The position numbers and the translations under genes were made by a program. This document shows, piece after piece, positions 21,364-33,073 of a stretch of 64,000 nt of DNA (the first letter of the stretch is position 1; each line of letters starts with the position of its first letter). A model generated the notes under the pieces. It did not search any database. It saw only the letters and a list, made by a program, of their open reading frames with translations, and was not told the origin of the DNA. Source of the DNA: Luzula sylvatica (Eukaryota > Streptophyta > Magnoliopsida > Poales > Juncaceae); assembly GCA_946800325.1 (NCBI GenBank), contig OX326958.1, forward strand, positions 30,921,314 through 30,985,313. The letters are read 5' to 3'.

Positions 21364-21758
21364 ATTGAAAACATTACTCTAAAGTCTAAATAAATTTAAA
21401 TTTTGATTAAAAAATACAATAATAGTACATAATATATATTATATTTTCAACATTTAGAAATGTTCTTTTAACTAATTTACTTACTATTGAGTTTGTATAT
21501 GTAATATTGGAAAACCCATTCATCAGTGGTAGTTAAAAAATAACTTAATCAGTAGTTTTTCTTATTAAAAATTAGAAATCCCCTTGCACGTTAAGAATAA
21601 AATACTCCGCGCCAGCTCACTACCACCATTGTAGGATGTGATCATAATTTCTTTTTTTTTTTTACTATGGGAGATGTGATCACAATTTAACGATACTATT
21701 ATATACTCGTAAAAGTTTGATGAGATCTCATCTAAACAAATTTTTTTACATACTTCTT
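21364..21758. other. Upstream spacer of the second UGT gene
   Basis: AT-rich sequence with no gene. It ends in a TATA-containing promoter and the (GA)n leader described separately. Confidence 0.5.
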
Positions 21759-21760
21759 CT

Positions 21761-21767
21761 TTATATA
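21761..21767 (+). promoter_or_regulatory. TATA-like box of UGT85-type gene copy 2
   Basis: TTATATA within CTTTATATACTTCTCC, about 110 bases before the ATG at 21876. It is followed by a pyrimidine-rich stretch and then the (GA)n tract. Confidence 0.6.
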
Positions 21768-21809
21768 CTTCTCCTCTCTTCCCACACACATACCCTAAAA
21801 ACATAAACA

Positions 21810-21810
<1 letters not shown>

Positions 21811-21864
<54 letters not shown>
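21811..21864 (+). repeat. (GA)n microsatellite in the 5' leader of UGT copy 2
   Basis: About 27 GA units end only 12 bases before the start codon at 21876, inside the probable 5' UTR. The Leu/Ser-repeat frames on the other strand (21565-22067) derive from this tract and are not genes. GA-rich plant leaders can bind BBR/BPC factors; that role is only a possibility here. Confidence 0.9.
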
Positions 21865-21868
<4 letters not shown>

Positions 21869-21875
21869 CACAAAG

Positions 21876-23462
21876 ATGGCATCCATTGGTAGTGAGAACG
21901 AAGTAAAACAGCATATTGTATGCGTCGCATACCCGGCTCAAGGTCACATAACGCCCATGTTGCAACTCGCCAAGCTTCTCCATTCGAGCTTTGGATTTCA
22001 CATAACCTTCGTAAACAATCACTACAATCATCGCCGCCTTCTCAAGTCCGGCGCTATTTCTCCCCAACTCGCCTTACCTGATTTCCGTTTCGAGTCCATA
22101 CCCGACGGCCTGCCAACCCCTCCTACCGGCTGCGAGGACGCCACACAAGTAAAAATAAGTTTTTTTTTTTTTTACTTATACATGAAGAATATCATTTAAA
22201 TAGATTTGTTTCATTATATAGGATATACCCCAGTTATGTGCATCGCTGGAGAAGAATGGTTTGAAACCTTTCAAAGAGGTACTGGAGAGGGTCAATGGTG
22301 TTGGAGGTTCTCCTCCAGTGACTTGCATCCTATCTGATGGGTGCATGAGTTTTACACTTGATGCTGCAGAGGAGATGGGTTTGCCACAGGTGCTCTTTTG
22401 GACCCCAAGTGCATGTGGCCTTTTGTGCTATGCCCATTATAAAGACCTAATTGAGAAACAAATCACTCCATTTAAAGGTATTTTTTTGACTTAATTAATC
22501 CATATTAGTTAGATTAATCGATATACATTTGTGCATTGGACGCAGACGAAACTCAGCTCGCGGATGGATATCTAGACATGCCACTGGATTGGATCCCCGG
22601 TTTGGAGAACGCTAGGTTAAGGGACATGCCGAGTTTTGTACGCACAACCGATCCAAATGATATTATGTTGAATTTCTTGGTTCGCGAGACTCGACGCGCT
22701 TCCAGAGGAGCTGCCATTGTGATAAACTCGTACGATGAACTCGAGAGGCCTGTGTTAGATGTGCTGCGATCCATCCTCCCTCCTGTCTACCCTGTGGGTC
22801 CCCTCACTTTACTCTCAAAGTCATGTGAGGTATCCGTCAATTCGAATTTATGGAAAGAAGAGGCTGGTTGCTTGAAATGGCTTGATGGGAAAGAAGAAGG
22901 CTCGGTCGTGTACGTTAATTTTGGGAGTATAACTGTCATGACTAACGATCAATTGATAGAGTTTGCGTGGGGCTTGGCAAATAGCAAGTGTGAGTTTTTA
23001 TGGATCATAAGAAACGATATCGTCAAGGGCGATACGGCCGTGCTTCCCCCCGAGTTCTCAGCATATATAGAGGGACGAGGTCTAATAGCTAGTTGGTGTT
23101 CGCAAGAAGCCGTGCTTAATCATCCCGCAATTGGCGGGTTTTTAACGCATTGTGGATGGAATTCAACGATTGATAGTTTGAGTTGCGGTGTGCCCATGGT
23201 TAGTTGGCCATTCTTTGCCGAGCAACAGACGAATTGCCGGTACATTTGCGCCAATTGGGGAGTAGGGATGGAAATTGACAATGACGTTAAGAGAGATGAG
23301 GTAGAGGCGCAGGTTAAGGAGCTAATGACCGGAGAAAAGGGGGCTGAGATGCGAAATCGAGCACTTGAGTGGAAGAAAAGCGCGATTAGGGCCGCCCGGC
23401 CAGACGGACCTTCCTTCAAAAACCTTGAGAGGTTGGTCAAAGAGGTTATTCTTCCAAAATAA
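21876..23462 (+). CDS. UDP-glycosyltransferase, UGT85 type (copy 2, three exons)
   Basis: Tandem paralogue of the gene at 15642, with the same predicted reaction; acceptor unknown. Exons are 21876-22148, 22222-22477 and 22546-23462, giving 481 residues. Intron 1 (73 nt, phase 0) falls between CEDATQ and DIPQLC, where copy 1 is continuous. Intron 2 (68 nt, phase 1) matches the single intron of copy 1. H24 in PAQGH and D130 in LSDGCMSF are the expected catalytic residues. The PSPG box is W360-Q403 and reads WCSQEAV, with Ser where WCPQ is usual. All splice sites are GT-AG and the frame is open throughout, so the gene looks functional. Sequence similarity to copy 1 is high along the full length, pointing to tandem duplication. 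Confidence 0.94.
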
Positions 23463-24954
23463 AAGGAAATTAAAAAATCCATTGTTACGGTGTTTTTAAA
23501 AATGATGGTCCACATGGGGCATCATCAAGTTTGTTTAAGGTGTTGGTGACAATAAATTAAATTTTAGATGGAATCTTGATGTATGTGTTGTATTTTGTTG
23601 GTGTATTTAATTATAATCGTTTGTTTATGTCCCATTTTTTTTCTGCAAAACAGCCCAATCAACAAAATACAAAAAGGCATTTTTTTTTTACAAATAATAA
23701 ATTGATCTAAAATAGTCACGTATTGAGTTTCTGGTCAAATGTAGTTTGGAAAATAAAAGTCCCAATCAAAATGAAATTCGATGCACAATAAATTAAATAC
23801 CGTCCATAGACTAGATGCAATGACCAGCCTAACAATAATTTAGTTGCAAATAGGATACATTATTTCAATTTCTTATCTCATTGTGGGCAATGTTTATTGC
23901 ATGACCAGCCTAACAAATTTTATAAATGACTTCATTGTGACTAAATTAAATAAAATTAGCATGATCGGCTTTTTTTATTCATTTACAATATAAATTAACC
24001 AACAAGGCCAATCATGAATTTTATTATATAAAAGATAAAATGCGGAGTTTGTTACTGAAAAAAATAAAAATAATAAAAATTCTACAACTATTTATAAATT
24101 TCGATATTGGAGGTACCAGTATTAATTTTAAATATCGGATCATATATATACCAATAGGACTACTACATTTACATAATTTTTTCACAAATTTAATCCCGAA
24201 TTTTATTGGTTGAATAATAGATATTAATCCACGGTATTCATGCCATATTTATTCCATGTACGTAAGTCAAGACTTTTTGTATATACCGATCAATCAATAA
24301 ACTAGTAAAAAAAGCACAATCAAAGACATCTCAATCATCAAGGTAAGGAATAAATACAACTAATCAAAGTCAAAGCACGCAAAAATAGATAAATTTTATT
24401 TTGTTTTCGTAAGGAAATAAAATAAAGTCATGTGTATATTTTCCAACTAATCAAACTCAAAACATGGCATTTGTGTATATATAAGCTTACTGAATGCAAA
24501 CCCTAGTTTCATTTTCTTTTTGGCAATTTTCTTGTACACGTTATCATAGTCTGTAAACGCTTATTGTCTTACAATGTTTAACACTACCGTAAAGAATATT
24601 ATTTTATAAGTTATAAGTAGTAGTACTGCAATCACAATATAAAGCCTGTCATACAAACTAAAATCCTATCATATATTTAGTTAATAAGATAATGACATTA
24701 TAACTTTTAATCCTATCATATATTTATTTAATATTTCATGTATATGATAAATAAAATTTCAATATTTGAAATATAAAACATTAATTAAATATAAAAAATT
24801 AAAATTAACTAGAACAATTACCACAAATATATATAATTAACCAAATAAGATTCAACTTGCGCAACTATTACAAAATAGGATTCTTATTTATCAAGACACT
24901 AGTAAAAAATAAAACTAACATAACTGAAAATTACATAACAAATATAATTTAGCA
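23463..24954. other. 3' flank of UGT copy 2 and AT-rich spacer
   Basis: The first 170 bases are probably 3' UTR. The remainder is AT-rich with no recognisable gene. The phrase GACCAGCCTAACAA occurs twice (about 23822 and 23902), a small direct repeat. Confidence 0.5.
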
Positions 24955-25843
24955 TAAATATAAGAGATTTTCTTTAATACACCAAAACTTTCTTAACCGT
25001 CCACTTCCCAAAATCTAATGGCCCAGATTAAACAAGAAAACCTGCTAGCTCTATTCAGCAGGTAAAAAAACTTATTCAGCAGGTTACCATTATGAAACAA
25101 AAGGACATAAAAATAATTTCACTTGTTAAATGTTTTTTCTTTTCTTCAAATACATGCACGCCTCATAAATGTGCGTTGATTCTTTCTTCTCTTCAAAAAG
25201 CCAGCATGTCATTTATTGCTAGACGTGGGACGCATTTCATTTTATTGTTTGCCAATAAAGGAGATATTCTATCCATCTCCCAAAATATCGATACTAAGAA
25301 AAATATTATAAAATCAATATAATTATATTAAACAATAATTTTACTACTATTTAAAAATAAATTGAAATAAAAATAAAAATATATTAATTATTTAAATGTG
25401 TTATAACAAATTAATAAATACACATTTTTAGGAAATAATTAAAGCATTCCTCGTAACACTTCGTGAATTGTGCATGATAATCGAACAATTCTAATTACGA
25501 AAATTTCATTACATGTCATCCAACTTTTTATTTCACCAAATATATTACTCATAAATTCTTATCAACTTTAACTAGTATCATGTCACCTATAATTGCTAAA
25601 TTTTAATATTGCATTTATATAGGTTATCAATATTAATTTTTAGTATCATATATAAATTGTCAAAGTTTCATATACTACGAAATTTCATTCTTTGCCAAAT
25701 ATTAAAACTTAATAGTATTTCGTCCTAATTTTCTAAATTTTATTAACATTAATATTATGTGTGATATTTTAGTGGCAATAAGTCGTTTGGAGTATCAATA
25801 TATTAAATATTATTAATTCTTGTATATTTTCATGCGATAAATT

Positions 25844-26301
25844 CTATGTCGCACTGATACGAATACGGCGATACGATAATTTTAAAAAAAAAATAGGATA
25901 TGATACGTCTGTTATATATAATATTTTATTAATTATACTTTATATATTTATTTTTATGTCTTGCATATTTGACATAATATATGCTAAATATTTTTTTAAA
26001 GAAATAACTTCATATTAAATAAATGTTTATTATGTTTAATTATATATTTACATGTATTACTCATTTATTTCGATTTCAAATTTTTATTTTTATTTTTCAA
26101 TTATATTTATACATACGTTAGAAATATCCGACAAGTATACACAAATATCCGAGAAGTATCCGCTATTATTTTGAAATAAAATATTCGAATACGTTACGTG
26201 GAGTATCTGATACGTATCCGACGAGTGTCTGACGCGTATCGATATCTGATACGACATCCGATACGATACGACTTGGTTTTCGAAGTATCCGTGTAACATA
26301 G
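25844..26301. mobile_element. MITE of the CTATGTTRCACGGATAC family, nested in the MULE
   Basis: The left end is CTATGTCGCACTGATACG and the right, inverted, CTATGTTACACGGATAC. The right half is full of degenerate GATACGTATCCGA repeats. The flanking octamers match at only 6 of 8, so the target duplication is weak. A related element lies at 46461-46902. Confidence 0.6.
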
Positions 26302-26314
26302 GACAAATAATTAA

Positions 26315-26315
<1 letters not shown>

Positions 26316-26356
<41 letters not shown>

Positions 26357-26814
26357 GGATGGTGGCACAATTAATCTTTTCAAAGGTAAATCTAATTAAA
26401 GATGTAAAAAAATGAAAATATAAATGAGATTATACATAAGTCGTATAATGTAATTTTTGTTTTCATATGTTAGTAATGTGTTTTTTTCTTTTTCTTTGTA
26501 CGTGACTCATGTTTCAATGATCATTAAGATTTTCATGCATCTTTTTAATCATTTATCTTTTAATGGATTCATATAAATATTATATAAGTTCGTATATGTG
26601 TATGTATCTTCTTACTATCTCGTAAATCAATTCACATATATTTTATCTTATTATTAGTGATATCCCAATATATCATTAAATGAAATATTATAAAACCAAT
26701 ATTTTTATATTTCATAAGCGATATACCAACTATTTTTTTATTGCAAACATATTGTATGCTTGTTAAAACATATTATTATTATTATTATTAATAATAATAA
26801 TAATAATATGTACA
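26316..26814. repeat. (ATT)n microsatellites
   Basis: A long (TTA)n tract lies at about 26316-26354. A second tract at about 26774-26812 changes from (ATT)n to (AAT)n and so forms a perfect hairpin. No gene lies between them. Confidence 0.8.
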
Positions 26815-27818
26815 GTATTTACATTTTGCATGTACATCTTACAAATAAATTTTCCAATTTTGATGAGCTATAATCATATTATGAAAATGTAAGATTTAAA
26901 AAAAATAAGGAATTATATCATGGAAGGGATTTATGGATTTATTATTTTAAATGGACTAAACCAACAGAAATATATCAAAAATATTTTACGGCGTGTAATT
27001 AGAAACTTTACTTTTAAGATTTCGTTAAATATATTCATTTCAAATTTCTCTTAACATGATATTTTTGTTAAAATACTATTCATTTCAAATAAATCATTTT
27101 CAAACCAAAATGTGAAATGACAAATATTATTAATTGTAAACTCAAAATTTCAACAAATCAGTCATTGAAGCTATGTGAATAAACGGTTGATGAATAAATG
27201 ATGATTAATTTGGTTATGTACATCATCATATCGTAAACTTGTTTCATAGTTTAATGGCATGGTCTTGTTCGTTAGGATTAAAAAGTATTGTTAATGAACT
27301 AAAAGATTTCATATATATGATTTGAGATTTTTAAATTGTTAATTTGCGATTTCACTAAACTTATACTGAATAATATTTTCGGTGCTATTATAATATTTTT
27401 GGTATGAATACATTATTAATGATATTAATACACTGTTATGTATGTATATTGTATATAACAACTGAGTTTTGAGTTATTTATCAAACTTTATATTAAAAAA
27501 TGTGACAATATAATCATTTGATTTTGTGTATCTAGTGTTTAAACCCTCCCAAGTTCCAAAGCAAACTCTTCAACTCCTCTCTTTAAACGTATAAAATATA
27601 AATTAGTCTACATCTTTCTTCGGTACATCTTTTTTTTTGCTAGTCTTCTTCATTTTTGCTCGTATTTTTTTTTTTGCTAGGATAATGGTACCTTGCTATA
27701 AAAACTTGCTTCATTTTTATTGGAAGTGGGGTTTGAATTTGGTTCATTTTTATTGGATATTGAATATGTTTATTTTGCACTCTATAAGCTTGTTTTGCTT
27801 GACATGTTTGTTTATTAG

Positions 27819-28055
27819 GTTAAGCCACGAACTCAAAAGAATGATATTCAGAAGTTCGTCTCTCATAGGTGGAATGGATGATTAAAAAAAAATGCCATTA
27901 AAAAAATTGGATTTGGTTCGATGTTGAATATGCAAGTTGTTTCCATTTGAGCACTGTGGCTATCATCTCTTGCTATTGCATATAAGTGCAACAAAAGATG
28001 TTTCATAATTAAAAACGTTGCAGTTCCGATTACAGTGAAGAATGTATCTAATTAA
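27819..28055 (+). pseudogene. Decayed MULE-associated coding segment (IGFGSxLNM type)
   Basis: One reading frame of 78 codons with two internal stops reads KPRTQKNDIQKFVSHRW..., KKIGFGSMLNMQVV..., ALWLSSLAIAYKCN... and VAVPITVKNV. This layout (IGFG.LL.., an [LI]..WL..-like helix, then IPIT..DV) resembles N-terminal regions of proteins carried by plant MULEs, often with Ulp1-like protease domains. That family assignment is from memory and uncertain. The stops and its position inside the MULE at 24964-29074 indicate a dead remnant. Confidence 0.4.
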
Positions 28056-28415
28056 AGCTGTTCAAGAAGAAATTATTTCCTTGTCGCGTAAAAATATAAA
28101 AATATAAATGATATTATACATACGTTTGTAATGTAATTTTTGTTTTGATATATTAATGATATTTTGTTTAATATTAAAAAAAAATTATATGTAATTCATG
28201 CTTTAGTGATCATTAAGATTTTCATTTATCTTTTTAGTCTTCTTATTTCATTAATGACTTCATAAAACTTTTTTATCAGTTCATTATATATCTTATTAAT
28301 GTCCCACAAATTAATTCACATATAATTCTCATTAGCGATATGTCAAAAAAAATTGAAAAACAAACTTCTTATCTCGTTGACTAAAACAAATACAACAAAA
28401 ACTTTTCTAATTAAC

Positions 28416-28421
<6 letters not shown>

Positions 28422-28454
<33 letters not shown>
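28422..28454. repeat. (CT)n microsatellite in the MULE
   Basis: An uninterrupted CT dinucleotide run inside the Mutator-like element. Confidence 0.9.
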
Positions 28455-28458
<4 letters not shown>

Positions 28459-28510
28459 ATCTAAAACTTTCTGAATATCCCATTAAATTTACAAACAAAT
28501 AAAACAATAC

Positions 28511-28774
28511 TCATAACTTGAAAACAAATACAATAAAATAAAAAACATTTTTGTAATACTTCAAAATACACAAAAAATCTACTAAATGCAAATAAAATAG
28601 TGAACCACATGTTTTTTTGAAGGAAAATAAGGGGTGTGTTCTCCTTCCTCGTTGAACAACACAAAGTTTATAAAAACCGAAACTCACAGTTTCATCGTTA
28701 GGTACACACTTATTTTTCGCTTTAATGTTGCTTTCATCGTGATCTATAAAATATTCTTGTCGTTTATTGCTCAT
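28511..28774 (-). other. Short open frame near the right MULE end, unidentified
   Basis: An 87-residue frame starting MSNKRQEYFIDHDESNIKAK. It is preceded by a pyrimidine-rich, leader-like stretch (28960-28780 on the minus strand) and points inward from the right terminal repeat. MULE genes are often transcribed inward from the terminal repeats, so this could be a first exon of a lost element gene. The last 40 residues are AT-driven hydrophobic sequence and probably intronic. No domain recognised. Confidence 0.3.
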
Positions 28775-29083
28775 TTTCGTACTATCAAAAGAAAGAAATA
28801 ATTTACTCTTGGAGAGAAGGAGATGGAGAGAGAGAGGTGTGTTTTACTGTTGAGGAGACGAAGAAGAGAGAATGGAGAACTCGAAGGAAGAGAGAGAGTG
28901 AAGTGAAATGAAGTTGTTTGGAGTAATTATGATGGTATGGGGACTTGATATGCATAGATTAAACAAGATGACTTGTTGAAGCCTTGTACCGAAAATACCT
29001 TTTGCTTGATCTATGGTTGAGATTGAATCAATAAAAAAAATTAGAAAAATTTATGGTGTATCGAAGAATAGCTCTAAATATAA

Positions 29084-30100
29084 CCTAATAAACTTCTCGA
29101 TTTTCTCACATTTGCCTCGTTATATCATTTCTGTTCAAAAAATGCAACTCAGTAATTGGAAAATGCAACTCAGTAATATATAAATATAACCTACAAGAAT
29201 AAATAATTCAATTCAATAATTCAATATAAATGCAACTCAAAAATATAAATTTTGTTAAAAGGTCATGTTCTGTTCAAAAAATTTGGAAAGTGGAGAATTG
29301 ATTTTTTTTGGGTCAAATTAAAGCATTGAAAGGCAAATAGCAATGCAACTCAGTAATTGGAAAATAATTTTTGAATGTGATGACAGTGGATTTTGGGATG
29401 AGAAAGAAATTGATATGTAGTTCTGCAATCCATATGTAGGGGTGTCAATGGACAAGCGGCAAATAGATGATTGAATGTCATTGACAGTACTCATCCGCAT
29501 AATTGGTATTCATTCGCATTTTGAGTAGAATTTAATTTTTCATATATGTCAATGATATTGAGAGAATAGAGATACAAACTTAATTATTCGTTATAGGCCT
29601 TCGAAATCACATGATCTGGTCAGGAAAAAACCATTGATTATGATAAAAATTGACTTCAAGCAACCTCACATAGTGTAGATTTGGACGATGATATGATAAA
29701 TTTGTTTCGCGAACTCATATCCTCTTCAAATTCGACCTCACATATTGAATGTCAATGGACTCATACCCTAGTTGGTTGAGTGTGAGACACAAAAAATCAT
29801 ATACGGTGAGAGTTTGTAAGTTCGATTTTCATTTACATCAATGGATGAAAGACATATGAACTTATTTCATTTATTATAAAATAAAAATAACTTATGAACA
29901 AATGGGCCGGGTCTTCGAGCAATGACATGAATATAGGCAAGAAGCTTCTTTGTACCTTTTATTTTTCAACCTAAATCATCGATAATACAAGTCTTTCTCC
30001 AAAAAATAAGATCTTTATTTACATTGGCATTACAATATGCAAATGACACGATATAATTTGTCAAGACTAGTCTTGCCATTCTCAAGATAGTATCGTAGGT
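29084..30100. other. Spacer with a SINE-like segment near 29770-29890
   Basis: 29768-29850 on the plus strand has CCTAGTTGGTTGAG (A-box-like) and, about 55 bases later, AAGTTCGATTTTC (B-box-like), followed by A-rich sequence near 29880. This suggests an old tRNA-derived SINE, but no target duplication was found. GAAAATGCAACTCAGTAAT-type phrases recur between 29140 and 29360. Confidence 0.4.
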
Positions 30101-30101
30101 C

Positions 30102-30378
30102 TAAAAAAAGGGGTTTGATATGATGTTCCTTAAACTCAAAAAAATATCCTTTATGAGATTGCAGAAAGGATAAAGTAGGTTGATTAGTACTATTAATTAG
30201 CAATTTAATTGATCGTTTAATTGAATTGACACGTCAATTAATATGTACTAATATTAACGTATTATAAATTATTGACGTGTCAATTAAACGTATCAGTTAA
30301 CATTTAATTGAGTCAATTATGTATGTTAATCAATTTACATAATCTTTTTTTTACCACATCATCAAGAATCTTGACATG
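30102..30378 (+). mobile_element. MITE with TTGACRYGTCAATTAA arms (copy 1)
   Basis: The centre is a palindromic region in which TTGACACGTCAATTAA and TTGACGTGTCAATTAA face each other around ACTAATATTAACG. The whole segment, from GGGGTTTGATATGATG to the ACCACATCATCAAG end, matches 41885-42140 in inverted orientation. Having two related copies makes it a mobile repeat; precise ends are uncertain. Confidence 0.6.
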
Positions 30379-31012
30379 AATTTTGGGGGACAAAGTACAT
30401 TTTCCTCAAAAAAAAAACTACCAATATGTATCCAGGGTTGCTATAAGCAAACCGCAAACCAACGCTGCCAGACCCGGTCTCAGCCATAGGTTCAAGTGGC
30501 TCGGGCTTCGGGTCCAAAATTTATGGAGTCCGATTTTTTTGAAAAACATGATTTATCTAGTTAAAAATAAGTATAATTATATTAAAATTGTTCAATATCA
30601 CAACAAATCTTGTAAGAGGTCATGAGTTCAAATCCCACATGTTATAATTATATATATATATTTTTTCAAACTACAATGAAAATATTAAAAAGAATTGGCT
30701 AAACGAGATTAGAACCTTGAAACTATTGAAAAAAATTTAAAACCTCAAACAATAAGTCATACAATCAATTGTGACAAAATACGTTAACGTTTCTCTAAAT
30801 AAATTAATTGTATACGAGGTCCACTTTCAAACGAACCTTCAGGTACTTCAAAACCTAGGATCGGGCCTGAACGCAATACGTTTGTGTACTAATCAAAACG
30901 GTCCAAAACAAACTGGCCTCTCTGTCGAAGAAAGAATAACTTGTATGACTAACCCTTGACTGACCCTGAGTGCTACCTATGATGGTTTGAGCAAGACCAA
31001 TTATAAAGACTA
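30379..31012. other. Spacer, no gene recognised
   Basis: The segment contains a B-box-like phrase, GAGTTCAAATCCC, near 30624, but no matching A box. The frames at 30383-30625 and 30771-30959 show no domain or codon pattern I trust. Confidence 0.5.
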
Positions 31013-31912
31013 GGAAATTTGTCCGCGCTTCGCTGCGAATTTTTAATGTAATTGTTTGTATTAGATAAATGATTGTGTATTCACTTATTAATTATTATTT
31101 GTTATGTTTACAGAAAAATGTCATAAAACCAATATGAAAATTATTAAATGTGTAATTTGATATAATATCATAAAATAAATTAATGAATATCACAAAACAA
31201 ATATGAAAATTATTAAATGCGTAAAGCATGATATAAATAAATTTGAAAAAATCATATCATATCATAAAATAAATTAATGAATATCACAAAACAAATATGA
31301 AATCATATCATAAAATAAATTAATGAATATCACAAAACAAATATGAAAAAAATATTATATCATAAAATAAATTAATGAATATCACGAAACATAATATCAT
31401 AAAATAAATTAATGAATATCACAAAACAAATATGAAAGTTATGAAATGTGTAAAGCATGATATAAAATATATTTGAAAAAATCATATCATATCATACAAT
31501 AAATTAATGAATATCACAAAACAAATATGAAATCATATCATAAAATAAATTAATGAATATCACAAAACAAATATGAAAAAAATATTATATCATAAAATAA
31601 ATTAATTAATATCACAAAACAAATATGAAAATTATTAAATGCGTAAAGCATGACATAAATTAATGAATATCAAATCACAAAATATATATGAAATCATAAA
31701 ATCATAAAATAAATTATTAAAAATCATAAAATAAATATGATATAAATATTAATATAATTGAAGTAGAACATGATACAAATATTATAAAATAAATTATTAA
31801 ATGGTTAAATAGGTAAAACATGATATCAATTAATTGATACATGATATAAATTAATGGATATAATCAAATCATAAAATAAATATGAAAATTATATATTAAT
31901 ATGTATGATAGA
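31013..31912 (-). mobile_element. Probable non-autonomous Helitron
   Basis: Read on the minus strand, the left side ends with a GC-rich stem-forming segment (TTCGCAGCGAAGCGCGGA) and then AAATTTCCTAG followed by T. That fits a Helitron 3' end (hairpin, CTRR, T). A possible 5' end is TCTATCATACATATTAATAT at 31912. The 3' end is reasonably convincing; the 5' end is a guess. The interior is an AT-rich tandem array. Confidence 0.45.
31120..31740. repeat. AT-rich tandem array
   Basis: About nine copies of a unit containing AAATTAATGAATATCACAAA, with variable spacing of 34-100 bases and segments such as CAAATATGAAA and GCGTAAAGCATGATATAAA. It lies inside the probable Helitron. Confidence 0.85.
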
Positions 31913-32455
31913 AAGTCAAAGATAAGGTGGCTCAACGGAGAACAATTCCACAATTGCTAAACAAAATGTACGGAGAGTTATTGCATTGTCAATTGGAAAA
32001 AGAAGTATCTACCAAGCAAAAAAAAAGAAACCTCAGATATTCTTCATTTAGAAATGCTCAGATTACTTCCCAAAATTCAAAATGAAATATTCGCTATAGT
32101 TTATAATACTCCGGGAGATTTATGACATATCAAATGCCGAGGATCTCCTACAAAAATTTGAAACTTCAAATTGATCATATATTTTAATATATATTTAAGA
32201 TATTGATTTATGGGAACACATCACTTGTATTTTTATTTTATTTTTGTAATTGATGTATGCAACATGCTGCAACTAATATTTTAATAGATCTTCTCAAAAC
32301 ATAATTTATAACTTTTTAATAAAATATTTGTATAATATTTATGTCAAGTTAATAACCATAAATGATTCAAAATTATATTCGCATCCGAGTTTGTGTGGTA
32401 TTCGAAATTTCGCACCCTATACGGATCTCAGGTACAATAATATGGATACCGATAT
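31913..32455. other. AT-rich spacer
   Basis: No gene or element ends recognised. Confidence 0.5.
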
Positions 32456-32460
32456 GACTT

Positions 32461-33073
32461 TGTTGGGACGGCGGCAACGATCCGGCACCGCCACGTAAAT
32501 AAAATAAATAAATTTGCCCGTACAAACGGACCGTAATAACTATGTGAATCAACCGAATAATCTTAATCAAAACCGTACCTTAACCGTATGCGGAAACATA
32601 TGAAATCCGTCCGAATTGATGCCGCGACATCACCGTTGTTGCGTTCATGAATCCTTAGTTGCAAGATATAGATTCCAAGTACTTTATGGTGTCCAATTTA
32701 GAGTCATTTTGATTTTCTCTAATGTATCTCTCTCTCTAATTTTAATGGGGCAGATTCAAGAATGGAATATTATCTCATCATATGTACTTGGTACCAAATT
32801 GCTATAACAAATTGCTTTTATAGCCACAAGGCATCCTTTCACAAAAAACATACATTTTGGGCCTCCTAATATGTATCTTCTAATTCAGCTCATCATAGAA
32901 AATAGAATCACCACCCACAATATTCTACACATCAAAGGCCCACAACTTAATTGACACATTTAATGCTTAATTTTATAACTAAAATTGACCACTATATTAT
33001 AAACATTTAAATGACAATATTACAACACATAATATTTTACATATAAGTCTAATGTTGGAATAATGTTTCAACA
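32461..33073. mobile_element. Solo LTR, 613 bp, perfect 5-bp target duplication (copy 2)
   Basis: It begins TGTTGGGACGG and ends ...TAATGTTTCAACA. It is flanked by identical GACTT at 32456-32460 and 33074-33078. It aligns along its length with the solo LTR at 13878-14448; it is 42 bp longer, partly from an added segment near 32490 and a duplicated CAAATTGCT phrase near 32800. It lies about 110 bases downstream of the stop codon of the EXORDIUM-like gene, so it may affect that gene's 3' end. Confidence 0.92.

Larger units (their letters stand above)
24964..29074. mobile_element. Mutator-like element (MULE), 4.1 kb
   Basis: The terminal repeats are GAGATTTTCTTTAATACACC (left) and, inverted, GAGCTATTCTTCGATACACC (right), with looser similarity for about 60 more bases (TCTAATGGCCCAGATTAAAC / TCTCAACCATAGATCAAGC). 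The flanks are a perfect 9-bp duplication, TAAATATAA, at 24955-24963 and 29075-29083, the Mutator hallmark. Inside are a MITE (25844-26301), a decayed coding segment (27819-28055), a (CT)n tract and a minus-strand frame (28511-28774). No intact transposase was seen, so this copy is non-autonomous or dead. Confidence 0.75.

Noticed and set aside
21565..22067. Leu/Ser-repeat proteins opposite UGT copy 2
   Set aside because: They come from the antisense of the (GA)n leader and UGT exon 1.
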